Below are positions 1 through 8,442 of a stretch of DNA of 64,000 bases, piece by piece. The notes beneath the pieces are model-generated. The model saw only the letters and a program-made list of their open reading frames with translations, had not been told where the DNA came from and did not search any database. Every line of letters starts with the position of its first letter. Position 1 is the stretch's first letter. A program made the position numbers and the translations under genes. Location of the stretch: assembly GCF_004118265.1 (NCBI RefSeq), contig NZ_SDHW01000004.1, forward strand, positions 1 through 64,000, written 5' to 3'. Origin of the DNA: Lacibacter luteus. GTDB taxonomy: Bacteria > Bacteroidota > Bacteroidia > Chitinophagales > Chitinophagaceae.

Positions 1-76
1 GTTTGATAAACAAAAAACAGCCAGTTCTTTAACAGCTTCAGAACATCTCTCCACCAGTTTTTGGATGATTTTTTTA

Positions 77-125
77 GGGGGTCAATTTAAAATGGCGGAA
101 GGGGGTTAGTTTGGGTGGTATTTAC
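77..125. repeat. Possible IS21-type terminal repeats (mobile element edge)
   Basis: Two direct repeats are visible, GGGGGTCAATTT at 77-88 and GGGGGTTAGTTT at 101-112, followed by a third looser GGGTGGTATTT copy at 114-124. G-rich, closely spaced direct repeats of this kind are familiar at the ends of IS21-family elements in Bacteroidota. No transposase gene is visible in the short stretch to the left, so this is an inference from the repeats alone. Confidence 0.3.
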
Positions 126-177
126 ACGTAAACAACGCTCCACAAAACTGACAACATCTTTGAATCCGAATGTTACT

Positions 178-242
178 GCTCATGATGTAGCTATAAGTAG
201 CTCCTTGTTGCTACGTGTAGCTGCATGTAGCTATGTGTAGCA
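178..242. repeat. 10-bp tandem repeat array (GCTNNNTGTA)
   Basis: From 190 to 239 the sequence is five consecutive 10-bp units of the form GCT-NNN-(T/A)GT-(A/T), for example GCTACGTGTA, GCTGCATGTA and GCTATGTGTA. A sixth, 12-bp unit lies just upstream (178-189) and a truncated one follows at 240. The period equals one helical turn, so the units would face the same side of the DNA, which suits a bank of protein-binding sites. No ORF covers it. Confidence 0.7.
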
Positions 243-264
243 TAATTTCGCCGATTTTTTGATT

Positions 265-328
265 GGGCAACAAAATAAGCAGACTTGGCAACAAAAGGGC
301 AACAAAAACATGTGTTTTTTTGTTGCCC
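265..328. repeat. GGCAACAAAA direct repeats ending in an inverted copy
   Basis: GGCAACAAAA occurs at 266-275, 287-296 and 298-307, and an inverted copy (TTTTGTTGCCC) ends at 328. The third and inverted copies form a near-perfect hairpin at 297-328. Such direct and inverted 10-bp sites are typical of arm-type binding sites near integrative-element ends; a transcription terminator is a less likely alternative. Assignment is inferred. Confidence 0.5.
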
Positions 329-402
329 AAAAGCAGAAAAGAGAAGAATCTATAATCGTATATTATTGAAAATCAAATAAAAGAAGAAATAGGAAATCAA
401 CG

Positions 403-1782
403 TTACTTTCCGATACAGAATTTGCTGAAGATATAATCAAGACGATCTTCGTTTGTGATTTCGCCGGTTATATCGCCTAAGAAATGCAGACAACGGCGGA
501 TATCCAATGCAAGCAGATCGCCGGGTAAATTGTTATCAAGCCCTCCTTTAATATCGTTGAGCGATTTTTCTACTTCCTGCAATGCGGCATAATGTCTTGC
601 ATTGGTTACTATCGTGTTTTCTGTTTGTACCGTACCCTGTACAACTTTATCAATCAACCGTTGTTTTAAAACATCGATATGCCTGTGCGATTTTGCAGCA
701 ATGAACAACACGCCATCTCCTGAAAATTTTTGCTGTGCTGCCTCTTCACCAATTACATCTACTTTGTTTCCAATAAGGAGATAGTTTTTATTCTGTTGTT
801 GTACCTGCTGCAATGCAGTTTCCAGCTCGGTTTGCGATTCTGCATTTACATCAAAAAGATACAGCACCAGATCGGCCTGTTGCATTTTCTCCATACTCTT
901 TTCAACACCAATCACTTCAATTGCATCGGTACTCTTACGTATTCCTGCCGTATCAATTAAACGAAAAAGAATGCCATTAATATTCAGCACCTCTTCAATA
1001 GTGTCTCTTGTTGTACCTGCAATATCACTTACAATTGCACGGTTCTCATTCAGCAATGTATTGAGCAGGGTAGATTTACCTGCGTTGGGTTTGCCAACGA
1101 TAGCAACACTTACACCATTCTTAATTACATTGCCTAATTGAAAAGATTGCAAGAGCTCACTTGTTACTTTTTGTGAGCGATGGATGAGTTCATAAAACTT
1201 AGAACGATCGGCAAACTCAACATCTTCCTGGCTAAAATCAAGCTCCAGTTCTATTAATGCTGAAAAGGAAATCAGCTGATCCCGTAATTCTTTCAACACA
1301 GTTGAAAAACCGCCACGTATGTTGTGTAATGCTGTTTTCTGAGACGCTTCTGTATTGCTTGCAATAAGATCTGCAACCGCTTCTGCTTGTGTTAAATCGA
1401 GCTTTCCTTTTAAAAAGGCCCGTTGTGTAAATTCTCCCGGTTTAGCTAAACGTGCCCCATATTTCGTTAACGTATGGATTACCTGCTCCTGTATAAATGG
1501 CGAACCATGACAGGATATTTCTATAACATCTTCACCCGTATAACTTTTCGGATTTTTAAATAAAGAAATCACTACTTCATCAAGAACCTTGTCGCCGTCT
1601 TTTAAAAAACCAACATGAATGGTATGCGATTTTTGCTGGCTTAAATCTTTAGAAGGGAATAACTGATTAACAATCTCGATCGTTTTTTCGCCACTTAAAC
1701 GAATAACGCCGATAGCACCTATACCATGCGGTGTTGCCAAAGCAACTATGGTATCTTCCCAACCAGATAATTTTCCAAGCAT
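403..1782 (-). CDS. mnmE: tRNA modification GTPase MnmE (TrmE)
   Basis: MnmE works with MnmG to install the 5-carboxymethylaminomethyl (cmnm5) group on wobble uridine of certain tRNAs; it is a cytosolic, folate-binding GTPase. The 459-aa protein has the family's usual length. Residues 1-120 match the N-terminal formyl-THF-binding domain. The G domain shows GKPNAGKS (G1, about 230-237), TTRDT (G2, about 257-261), DTAG (G3, about 277-280) and NKVD (G4, about 339-342). The C-terminus ends in the invariant FCIGK, with the cysteine used in catalysis. A TAAATTTG box (minus strand, 1794-1787) sits only four bases before the ATG, suggesting a nearly leaderless transcript starting just after the exbD stop. 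Its 3' end abuts repeat-rich DNA (1-330). Confidence 0.97.
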   Translation of the reverse strand: MLGKLSGWEDTIVALATPHGIGAIGVIRLSGEKTIEIVNQLFPSKDLSQQKSHTIHVGFLKDGDKVLDEVVISLFKNPKSYTGEDVIEISCHGSPFIQEQVIHTLTKYGARLAKPGEFTQRAFLKGKLDLTQAEAVADLIASNTEASQKTALHNIRGGFSTVLKELRDQLISFSALIELELDFSQEDVEFADRSKFYELIHRSQKVTSELLQSFQLGNVIKNGVSVAIVGKPNAGKSTLLNTLLNENRAIVSDIAGTTRDTIEEVLNINGILFRLIDTAGIRKSTDAIEVIGVEKSMEKMQQADLVLYLFDVNAESQTELETALQQVQQQNKNYLLIGNKVDVIGEEAAQQKFSGDGVLFIAAKSHRHIDVLKQRLIDKVVQGTVQTENTIVTNARHYAALQEVEKSLNDIKGGLDNNLPGDLLALDIRRCLHFLGDITGEITNEDRLDYIFSKFCIGK

Positions 1783-1786
1783 GCTG

Positions 1787-1794
1787 CAAATTTA
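1787..1794 (-). promoter_or_regulatory. Putative -7 box (TAAATTTG) of mnmE
   Basis: TAAATTTG on the minus strand fits the Bacteroidota TAnnTTTG element and lies directly before the mnmE ATG. No clear -33 TTTG is found at the expected spacing. Confidence 0.35.
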
Positions 1795-1814
1795 ACGCTT
1801 GCCTGCATGCTTTG

Positions 1815-2291
1815 CTACTTTTGTGCAGTTGCATCAATCAATACGTATTTACGAATATCGAGAATCCGCATTTCGTCCATTACATCAATTATTTCTTTAT
1901 AAGAAGCTTCAATGCCAGGTGCGATCAATACGGTATAATTCGAATCGGTATGCAATTGCTCAATTATGCGTTTACGTTTATCTACTAAATGATCCCGTAA
2001 AGAGTTCTGTTTGTAAAGTGTGAGTGACCCTTTTTGAATAGGGTGGTTTTCAAAACCTTCGTAATAATCTACAATTCCGTTTCCTTTCATTTGCAGGGTT
2101 ATTGTTGCCGACTCGATTGTTTGGTTGGGAACAAGCACATCGTTATCATCTGGAACATGCAATCCAAAAGCTTTGGGCTTCGATAATTCTGTTGTGAAAA
2201 TGAAGAATGTAATTAAGAGAAAGCCGAGGTCTACCATTGGGGTAAAATCAACCCGTGCTGTGCGTGTGTCGTTGGTATTAATTGCAGCCAT
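1815..2291 (-). CDS. exbD: Biopolymer transport protein ExbD (third paralogue)
   Basis: ExbD proteins form, with ExbB, the inner-membrane proton channel that energises TonB. The protein has a short cytoplasmic N-terminus, the conserved VDFTPMVDLGFLLITFF transmembrane segment with its proton-carrying Asp, and a periplasmic domain of about 120 residues. The start chosen is the ATG of MAAINT at 2291; an upstream in-frame ATG adds 14 residues that do not look like ExbD. A terminator separates it from tonB, so it is probably expressed on its own or at a different level from the exbB-exbD-exbD-tonB unit. It closely resembles the 3314-3874 paralogue, suggesting a local duplication. Confidence 0.9.
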   Translation of the reverse strand: MAAINTNDTRTARVDFTPMVDLGFLLITFFIFTTELSKPKAFGLHVPDDNDVLVPNQTIESATITLQMKGNGIVDYYEGFENHPIQKGSLTLYKQNSLRDHLVDKRKRIIEQLHTDSNYTVLIAPGIEASYKEIIDVMDEMRILDIRKYVLIDATAQK

Positions 2292-2369
2292 ATCAATTGT
2301 TTTTATTGAGATGACTACACTAAAAAAATCCACACGACAAAACTTATTTCTTTGCTTTTAATAGTTGTA

Positions 2370-2402
2370 AAAACAAAAGTCCCCATCGGAAATCCGATGG
2401 GG
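2370..2402 (-). terminator. Rho-independent terminator after tonB
   Basis: CCCCATCGGA (2381-2390) pairs perfectly with TCCGATGGGG (2393-2402), followed on the minus strand by a T-rich tail. It lies 33 bases beyond the tonB stop and before the third exbD. Confidence 0.85.
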
Positions 2403-2434
2403 AGCTTGCTTGTATATTCCTTTCTGAAAAGGTT

Positions 2435-3262
2435 TTACGGTTGCTCATCCGGTAAGCGGAATGTAATCTTCTGACGGCGCCATGCTTTTACCTGACGACC
2501 GTTTTGAATAGCCGGAATCCACTTAGGTCCACGCTTGATTGCATTTACTGCAACTTCTGCGAGTTTAGAACCTTTCATAGTAAGTGCTTCCACGTTACTT
2601 ACATTACCTTCTTTATCCACGATGAATTGAACCTCACATGTACCTGCTTGACCATCGTCAACCAGATCATCAATATTTTTCTCTACTTCACGTTGTACAT
2701 ATTGGTTCCATTTACCTTCACCACCTGGGAACTGGGCTTCTACTTCCACTTTGGTAAACACCTGGTTTTCGTCTTCCTTAGGAGCTTCTACCACTTTGGT
2801 TTCTTCTTCTACTTTCGGAGGATTTACTACTTCAGGATCTTTAATACCTTCCTGGTCGATCTTCCCTACGTTGGTAATTTCTTCCTGTTCCTTTACTTCT
2901 TGTTTTTCATCGAATTTTTCATCTTCCACAATTTTGGGAGGCGTAAACTTCGTGATTTCAATTTTTGGTGGCTCCTGTTTTGGAGGAGGTGGGGGTGGTG
3001 GCTCAATTTTTTGCGGCTCTTCCTGTTTAATTTCAGAAAGTGTCACATCAGTTGATTTCACCTTTGCCTTGTCGGAGTTACCAACACTGCGACTAACAAT
3101 TACGCTTATGAAGATTAACAGAGCTACCCCTGCCGTAATCAACAATGCGGTTGTTAAACGGCGTTGGTAATTTTTTCGGAGTTCATAAGCACCGTAATCT
3201 TTATTCCTGCCATCGAACAGGATATCAAGAAAATCGGCGTTTAATATTTTATTTACTTCCAT
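2435..3262 (-). CDS. tonB: TonB family energy transducer
   Basis: TonB carries proton-motive energy from ExbB/ExbD across the periplasm to outer-membrane receptors. Of 275 residues, about 35-60 form one membrane anchor, preceded by a cytoplasmic stretch (ILFDGRNKDYGAYELRKNY) typical of Bacteroidota TonB. Residues 80-170 are rich in Pro, Glu and Lys (including a run of eight prolines), the periplasm-spanning linker. The C-terminal 90 residues are the TonB_C domain (FPGGEGKWNQYV, then FIVDKEGNVSNVEAL). It is last in the exbB-exbD-exbD-tonB run and ends in a strong terminator. A second tonB with the same architecture lies at 31103. Confidence 0.95.
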   Translation of the reverse strand: MEVNKILNADFLDILFDGRNKDYGAYELRKNYQRRLTTALLITAGVALLIFISVIVSRSVGNSDKAKVKSTDVTLSEIKQEEPQKIEPPPPPPPKQEPPKIEITKFTPPKIVEDEKFDEKQEVKEQEEITNVGKIDQEGIKDPEVVNPPKVEEETKVVEAPKEDENQVFTKVEVEAQFPGGEGKWNQYVQREVEKNIDDLVDDGQAGTCEVQFIVDKEGNVSNVEALTMKGSKLAEVAVNAIKRGPKWIPAIQNGRQVKAWRRQKITFRLPDEQP

Positions 3263-3313
3263 AATTAACGGTTGTGTTTTGTATTAGATGCAAAATCCGG
3301 ATTATTCCATACA

Positions 3314-3874
3314 TTATTTTCCGCCAGCCGCAGGTGTCGGGCTTTTCCCTTCTGTAATCATAATGAGGGCGTTTTCCCCCTCAGCTATGTCAACTACGGC
3401 GTAACGTTTAATTTCCAGTATTTGCATTTCATCAAGCATATCTACTACGTTTTTGTAGTTTGCTTCTTCATTTGGCTTGATGATCACAACGAGATCTTTT
3501 TCTGCTGTGGACGCTTTTTTACGCAACAGTTCGTTACGGATTTCTTTAAAATTAGATGATTTAAAGTTTGATCCATCGCTTTGCAACTGCCCTTCGTAAT
3601 AGTATACGTGATTGCTCTTACTAAGCAACACCGTAAAAGCACCTGAAGCTTTCGCCTGTGTTTGCTCTTCGTCTTTCGCACTATCATCAGGAACATTCAG
3701 CTTAAATGCTTTAGGGCTATTGATAGTAGTTGTAAAGATAAAGAACGTGATCAACAGGAACCCAAGATCAACCATGGGCGTCATGTCTACACGGGCATCT
3801 TTACGAGCCTGCTTCTTGACCCCAGGACCTTTCTTATGGCCACCTCCACCGGAGTCTTGTGCTATCTCTGCCAT
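3314..3874 (-). CDS. exbD: Biopolymer transport protein ExbD (second in the operon)
   Basis: A 186-aa ExbD-family proton-channel subunit. After a Gly/Lys-rich cytoplasmic leader of about 28 residues comes the signature VDMTPMVDLGFLLITFF transmembrane helix, then a periplasmic domain containing an EEANYKNVVDMLDEMQ segment usual for ExbD. It lies 29 bases after the first exbD and 51 bases before tonB, in one transcriptional unit with exbB. Two tandem ExbD genes after exbB are common in Bacteroidota, where the two may form a heteromer around ExbB. Confidence 0.93.
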   Translation of the reverse strand: MAEIAQDSGGGGHKKGPGVKKQARKDARVDMTPMVDLGFLLITFFIFTTTINSPKAFKLNVPDDSAKDEEQTQAKASGAFTVLLSKSNHVYYYEGQLQSDGSNFKSSNFKEIRNELLRKKASTAEKDLVVIIKPNEEANYKNVVDMLDEMQILEIKRYAVVDIAEGENALIMITEGKSPTPAAGGK

Positions 3875-3903
3875 TGTTCAGTTTTTTAATTTAAAAAATA
3901 GTT

Positions 3904-4587
3904 TTACTCAGCAGCTTTTCCACCCTGCGTTTGTTGGGTTTTATACAACGGAGTTCCTGAAGGAACACCTTCCATTGCCGTAATAAGCTTGAAAGAGAAG
4001 ATGCCGTTTTTCTTAAACGCTGAAAGAATGTTTTTGAAATACGGATACGTTGTTGCATTATCCCCATTAAGCATAACATTAGCTGGTTTACGTCCTCCTG
4101 TACCAGTTAACAAGGCATTGATATAATCGTTTAACTGGTTATTCAATGTATCTGAAACCGGAATGCCAGGCTGTTTAAACGCTTTGTATTCTGTATCACT
4201 TAACCCTAAAAAGCTTTTAAGCTGATTAACAGGAACACCAATACCGCCGCTGGAGAATTTGATAAAGTTTGAAATTTCAGCAGGTGTTAAGCCCAAACCT
4301 TTCTGGCGACCTAAAACCTCTGCTGTTAATTGTGCTTTTTCTCTGCCATCTTTATCAGCACTAAAGCTGACGAAAACACGGCCTTCTTTATCAAAAGAAA
4401 CTTTGAACACATCTTTATCTTCTACCTTTTCGGACGAAACCGACTTCGGATTGTCGATATTAACCACTTCTGGTGGTTTGAACTTCGTTGCCAACATGAA
4501 GAAGGTAAGGATCAGAAACGACACATCCACAAAGGCTGTCATATCCACCCATGTACTCTTCCGGGCTATTTTATTAAGTTTTGACAC
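3904..4587 (-). CDS. exbD: Biopolymer transport protein ExbD (first in the operon), GTG start
   Basis: A 227-aa ExbD homologue with the N-terminal VDMTAFVDVSFLILTFFML helix, longer than the usual 130-190 residues. The extra length is a helical, polar insertion around residues 85-160. The reading frame opens with GTG; the next in-frame ATG lies inside the membrane helix, so GTG is the credible start. It follows exbB by 80 bases and precedes the second exbD by 29. The long periplasmic domain may give it a role distinct from its partner paralogue. Confidence 0.88.
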   Translation of the reverse strand: MSKLNKIARKSTWVDMTAFVDVSFLILTFFMLATKFKPPEVVNIDNPKSVSSEKVEDKDVFKVSFDKEGRVFVSFSADKDGREKAQLTAEVLGRQKGLGLTPAEISNFIKFSSGGIGVPVNQLKSFLGLSDTEYKAFKQPGIPVSDTLNNQLNDYINALLTGTGGRKPANVMLNGDNATTYPYFKNILSAFKKNGIFSFKLITAMEGVPSGTPLYKTQQTQGGKAAE

Positions 4588-4667
4588 TAGATTAAAGTTT
4601 TGAATTATGAAGATTCAGATTCAGTAAAAATCCATACTCGAAAGCCAACTTATTTTGGCCGGTAAGC

Positions 4668-5522
4668 TTATTTATACTGAGTAGCAAAACTTTGAGTTAA
4701 TGTGAAACTTGTTTCATCAATACCGTAAGTGATTGAATCGATCTTTGTTGTAAATACGTTGTACATGATCATCGCAAAAGATGAAGTACCGATACCAATT
4801 GCAGTATTGTAAAGGGCTTCTGAGATACCAACCGCTAACGCACTGGCATCACCACCACCACCTTCTTTACCAAGGGCAGCAAATGAACGGATCATACCTA
4901 ATACAGTACCCAACAACGCAATCAATGTTGCAAGAGAAGTAATGGTAGATAAGAATACGAGATTCTTAGAAAGCATTGGAAGTTCCAAAGCTGTAGCTTC
5001 TTCAACTTCTTTCTGAATCGCACCTACTTTCTGATCGTGATCAACACCTTCTGCAGTTGTCATTTCACGATATTTTTTCAAACCTGCTTTCATAACGTTT
5101 GCAACAGAACCTTTTTGTTTGTCGCACTCAGCTAAAGCTGCATCGATATTTTTGTTAGCGAGGTGATATTGAACCTTGCGGATAAAATCGGTTGCACTAC
5201 CAGCACCCATTGCTTTTGTGATAGTGAGGAAACGCTCAATAGAGAACACGATTACCATGAGGAATAAGCCAATAAGGAAAGGTACAATGATACCACCTTC
5301 GTAAATTGCACTGAGGGCTCCTTTTGGTTTGTGATGCTTAGGCCAGAACCAACCTTCTGTTGCCGGTTCTTCAAAACCACTTGGGTTACCTAAAATAAAA
5401 CGCCAGATAGAGTAACCGGCAAGGATACACACAATTGGTGCAATCCATGAAATAACGTTTGTGCTCTGCTTTGCTTGCCCTGAAGTAGCGGCTTTTGCTG
5501 CCGTTGGTTTTGTTTCAGCCAT
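4668..5522 (-). CDS. exbB: MotA/TolQ/ExbB proton channel protein
   Basis: This is the pentameric inner-membrane stator that lets protons through to drive TonB. Of 284 residues, hydrophobic helices appear near 25-45, 75-97, about 190-212 and 230-255. The second pair contains the family's conserved TITSLATLIALLGTVLGMI and ALYNTAIGIGTSSFAMIMYN segments. It has an extra N-terminal helix relative to Escherichia coli ExbB, as seen in other Bacteroidota. It is first in an operon with two exbD genes and tonB. The 298-base gap upstream, shared with the divergent protease gene, must hold its promoter. Confidence 0.93.
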   Translation of the reverse strand: MAETKPTAAKAATSGQAKQSTNVISWIAPIVCILAGYSIWRFILGNPSGFEEPATEGWFWPKHHKPKGALSAIYEGGIIVPFLIGLFLMVIVFSIERFLTITKAMGAGSATDFIRKVQYHLANKNIDAALAECDKQKGSVANVMKAGLKKYREMTTAEGVDHDQKVGAIQKEVEEATALELPMLSKNLVFLSTITSLATLIALLGTVLGMIRSFAALGKEGGGGDASALAVGISEALYNTAIGIGTSSFAMIMYNVFTTKIDSITYGIDETSFTLTQSFATQYK

Positions 5523-5820
5523 GACAATTGATTTTTTGGTTTTTAATTAAGTAAGTTTTAATCTTAAATAGTGGTACAATTCTATGAAATTTCTTTTTCA
5601 AAAAATCAAACCAATTCCCCTTAACAGGGTGGCACAAGTTAGGGAAATATTTATTTTCTGCAACTTCCGTTCATTTTAATTTTTTGAGTAGTTACAACAA
5701 TCGTTTGCAGCCGTTTATCATTTTTCGCCGCTTGTCAGTTCCTGTTTCCACTCGTTTTTGTGCCCGATTTGTTTCATTGTTTAACCATTATCTTCAACCG
5801 ATTTTAAATCCCAACAAAGT
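5523..5820. promoter_or_regulatory. Divergent intergenic region between exbB and the metalloprotease
   Basis: This 298-base, T-rich gap separates divergently transcribed genes and must contain both promoters. I see no unambiguous -33/-7 pair, no hairpin and no small ORF. Confidence 0.4.
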
Positions 5821-8382
5821 ATGAAGAAAAAAAGTATGCTGTTATCCCTGCTGCTTGCAGGTAGCTTAACTACCGTAGTTGCCCAAAACCGCCCGGGGGC
5901 TCCGGTTACAGGAGGCGCTCCAACACAATCTCCTGCAGGTACGCCAGGCGCTGCACAAGGCCCTCGCACCGCACCCCGACCTTATAAAGACGTAATTACA
6001 GACAAAGCAAAAACTGATGAAGGTCTTTTTAAAGTACATTTTCTTGATGATAAGTACTTCTTTGAATTGCCCGACTCTTTGCTGAACAGAGACATTCTTG
6101 TGGTTACCCGGATTTCAAAATCTGCTGCCGGTTTAAGCAATGGTTTTTCCGGTTATGCAGGTGATATTGTTAACAATAACGTAATCCGTTTTGAAAGAGG
6201 TCCGAACAACAAGATCTTTTTAAAACGTGTCTCCTTCGACCAACGTGGTACAGATGAAAACGGCATGTACAAATCGGTTGTTAACTCAAACACACAACCT
6301 ATTATGCAGGCCTTCGATGTAAAAGCTTTCAACAGAGATTCTGTTACCAATACACGTTTTACTGTAATTGAAATGACCGATTTTATTGCAGGAGATAATG
6401 ATGTGCTGTTTTTCAACACCGGTTCAAAAAGCAGTCTTCAGTTAGGCATGATCCAGGCCGACAAATCGTACACACAAACAGTTAAATCGTACCCTGTTAA
6501 TATTGAAATCAAAACTGTAAAAACATATGGCCGTACGGCATCGCCTGCAACAGCACAAGGTGGTTTTGGAGGTGGTAACCGTGCAAGCACATTTACGTTA
6601 GAGCTAAACAGCTCAATGTTACTGTTGCCAAAAACACCTGCAAAAGCAAGATACTTCGATCCACGTGTTGGCTTCTTCACCCGTCGTGTAACAGATTTTG
6701 ATGCAAACCCGCAAGGCATTAAGGAAATTCAAATGGCTGTACGTTGGAAACTTGAGCCAAAGGAAGAAGATGTAGAAAAATATCTCCGGGGAGAATTAGT
6801 AGAACCTAAGAATCCGATCATCTATTACATCGATCCTGCTACTCCAAAAAAATGGGTTCCTTATTTAGTACAAGGTGTAAACGATTGGCAGGCTGCTTTC
6901 GAAAAAGCCGGTTTTAAAAATGCAATCATCGGAAAAATTGCTCCTACTGCTAAAGAAGACAGCACATGGAGTTTAGAAGACGCACGCTTTAGTGCTATTG
7001 TTTATAAACCAAGTGAGGTTGCAAATGCAAGCGGTCCGAATGTGCACGATCCACGCAGCGGACAAATTCTGGAAAGCCACATCAACTGGTATCATAACGT
7101 AATGAGCTTGCTCCGCAACTGGTATTTTATTCAAACAGCTGCTGTTGATCCGGGTTCACGTACAATGGTATTTGATGATGCGTTAATGGGCGAATTGATT
7201 CGTTTTGTATCATCACACGAAGTAGGCCACACACTTGGTCTTCGTCATAACTATGGCTCATCTTCAACAGTACCTGTTGACAGTTTGCGCAACAAAGCAT
7301 GGGTTGAAGCAAATGGCCACACACCTTCTATTATGGATTATGCCCGCTTTAACTATGTAGCACAACCGGAAGATAATATTGCACGTTCTGGTTTGTTCCC
7401 TCGCATTGGCGATTACGACAAATGGGCCATTGAGTGGGGTTACCGCTGGATGCCTGAATACAAAACTGCAGAAGCAGAAGTTCCGGTATTGCAAAAGCTC
7501 ACCACAGAACGTTTAAAGAATAAACGTTTATGGTTTGGTACAGAAACAAATCCTGACGATCCTCGTTCGCAAAACGAAGATTTAGGTAATGATGCAATGA
7601 AAGCAAGTGCTTACGGTATTAAAAACCTTCAACGTATTGTACCGAACCTCATCAACTGGACCAAACAACCCAACGAAGGTTACGATGGTTTAGATGAAAT
7701 GTACAACCAGGTACAATCGCAGTTTGGCCGTTATATGGGTCATGTTGCAAAATGGGTTGGTGGCATCTACGAAACACCCAAAATGGTTGAACAGGAAGGT
7801 CCTGTTTACGAGTTTGTTTCGAAAGCAAAACAAAAAGAAGCTGTTACTTTCTTAAGTAACCAATTGTTTACTACACCAACTTGGTTAATCAATAACGACA
7901 TCTTCGGACGTACAGGAATTAATCCACAAGAGATCATTGGTAACAGACAGGAAGCTATCATTAACCGTTTGGTAGCTGTCTCCACAATGAGCAAGTTATT
8001 TGCAGGTGAAGCTGCACTTGGTAACAACGCTTACAAAGCAACTGAATTAATGGACGATCTGCGTCGCTCTATCTTCAGCGAAGTGTATACACGTAAAGCA
8101 TCAGATATCTATCGCCGCAATTTGCAGAAGATGTTTGTTGAACGTATTATTTCGTTGCTGCCGGGAGCACCTGCTGCTAATACCGGTGGTCTTACAATTA
8201 CGTTCCAGATAACACCATCTGTAAACGTAAAAAATACAGATGTGTACTCTATTCTAAAAGGAACATTACGCACTCTGCGTAACGATATTAAAACAGCTCT
8301 TCCTTTAACAACAGATGCAATGACGAAACTGCACCTGCAGGATTTGAGCGATCGTATTACTGAAATACTGGAGAATAAATAA
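5821..8382 (+). CDS. Secreted zinc-dependent metalloprotease (DUF5117/DUF4953 type)
   Basis: An 853-aa protein with a clear signal peptide (MKKKSMLLSLLLAGSLTTVVAQ), followed by a Pro/Gly/Ala-rich linker to about residue 55. The middle matches the DUF5117 region of large Bacteroidota metalloproteases. Near residues 466-476 is HEVGHTLGLRH, an HExxHxxGxxH metzincin-like zinc motif, followed by an SIMDYARFNYV Met-turn segment. The product is expected in the periplasm or at the cell surface; its substrate is unknown. It is a single-gene unit ending in a bidirectional terminator. Confidence 0.9.
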   Translation: MKKKSMLLSLLLAGSLTTVVAQNRPGAPVTGGAPTQSPAGTPGAAQGPRTAPRPYKDVITDKAKTDEGLFKVHFLDDKYFFELPDSLLNRDILVVTRISKSAAGLSNGFSGYAGDIVNNNVIRFERGPNNKIFLKRVSFDQRGTDENGMYKSVVNSNTQPIMQAFDVKAFNRDSVTNTRFTVIEMTDFIAGDNDVLFFNTGSKSSLQLGMIQADKSYTQTVKSYPVNIEIKTVKTYGRTASPATAQGGFGGGNRASTFTLELNSSMLLLPKTPAKARYFDPRVGFFTRRVTDFDANPQGIKEIQMAVRWKLEPKEEDVEKYLRGELVEPKNPIIYYIDPATPKKWVPYLVQGVNDWQAAFEKAGFKNAIIGKIAPTAKEDSTWSLEDARFSAIVYKPSEVANASGPNVHDPRSGQILESHINWYHNVMSLLRNWYFIQTAAVDPGSRTMVFDDALMGELIRFVSSHEVGHTLGLRHNYGSSSTVPVDSLRNKAWVEANGHTPSIMDYARFNYVAQPEDNIARSGLFPRIGDYDKWAIEWGYRWMPEYKTAEAEVPVLQKLTTERLKNKRLWFGTETNPDDPRSQNEDLGNDAMKASAYGIKNLQRIVPNLINWTKQPNEGYDGLDEMYNQVQSQFGRYMGHVAKWVGGIYETPKMVEQEGPVYEFVSKAKQKEAVTFLSNQLFTTPTWLINNDIFGRTGINPQEIIGNRQEAIINRLVAVSTMSKLFAGEAALGNNAYKATELMDDLRRSIFSEVYTRKASDIYRRNLQKMFVERIISLLPGAPAANTGGLTITFQITPSVNVKNTDVYSILKGTLRTLRNDIKTALPLTTDAMTKLHLQDLSDRITEILENK

Positions 8383-8400
8383 CAAGCTCTTCCAATAAAT

Positions 8401-8430
8401 AAAAAGCCCCCGATGTATTGGGGGCTTTTT
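8401..8430. terminator. Bidirectional terminator between convergent genes
   Basis: AAAAAGCCCCC (8401-8411) pairs with GGGGGCTTTTT (8420-8430). The hairpin has an A tract on one side and a T tract on the other, so it can stop transcription from both the protease gene and the hydrolase gene. Confidence 0.92.
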
Positions 8431-8442
8431 ATTTAGGCTTAT

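Larger units (their letters stand above)
1..402. other. Gene-free stretch left of mnmE
   Basis: No convincing gene is seen on either strand. The stretch holds the three repeat groups described separately (77-125, 178-242, 265-328), and 330-402 is A-rich spacer up to the mnmE stop codon. It may be the end of an integrated element whose body lies outside the window. Confidence 0.5.

Noticed and set aside
2504-3170. Plus-strand open frames opposite tonB.
   Set aside because: They are shadows of the Pro/Glu/Lys-rich coding strand and are not gene-like in composition.
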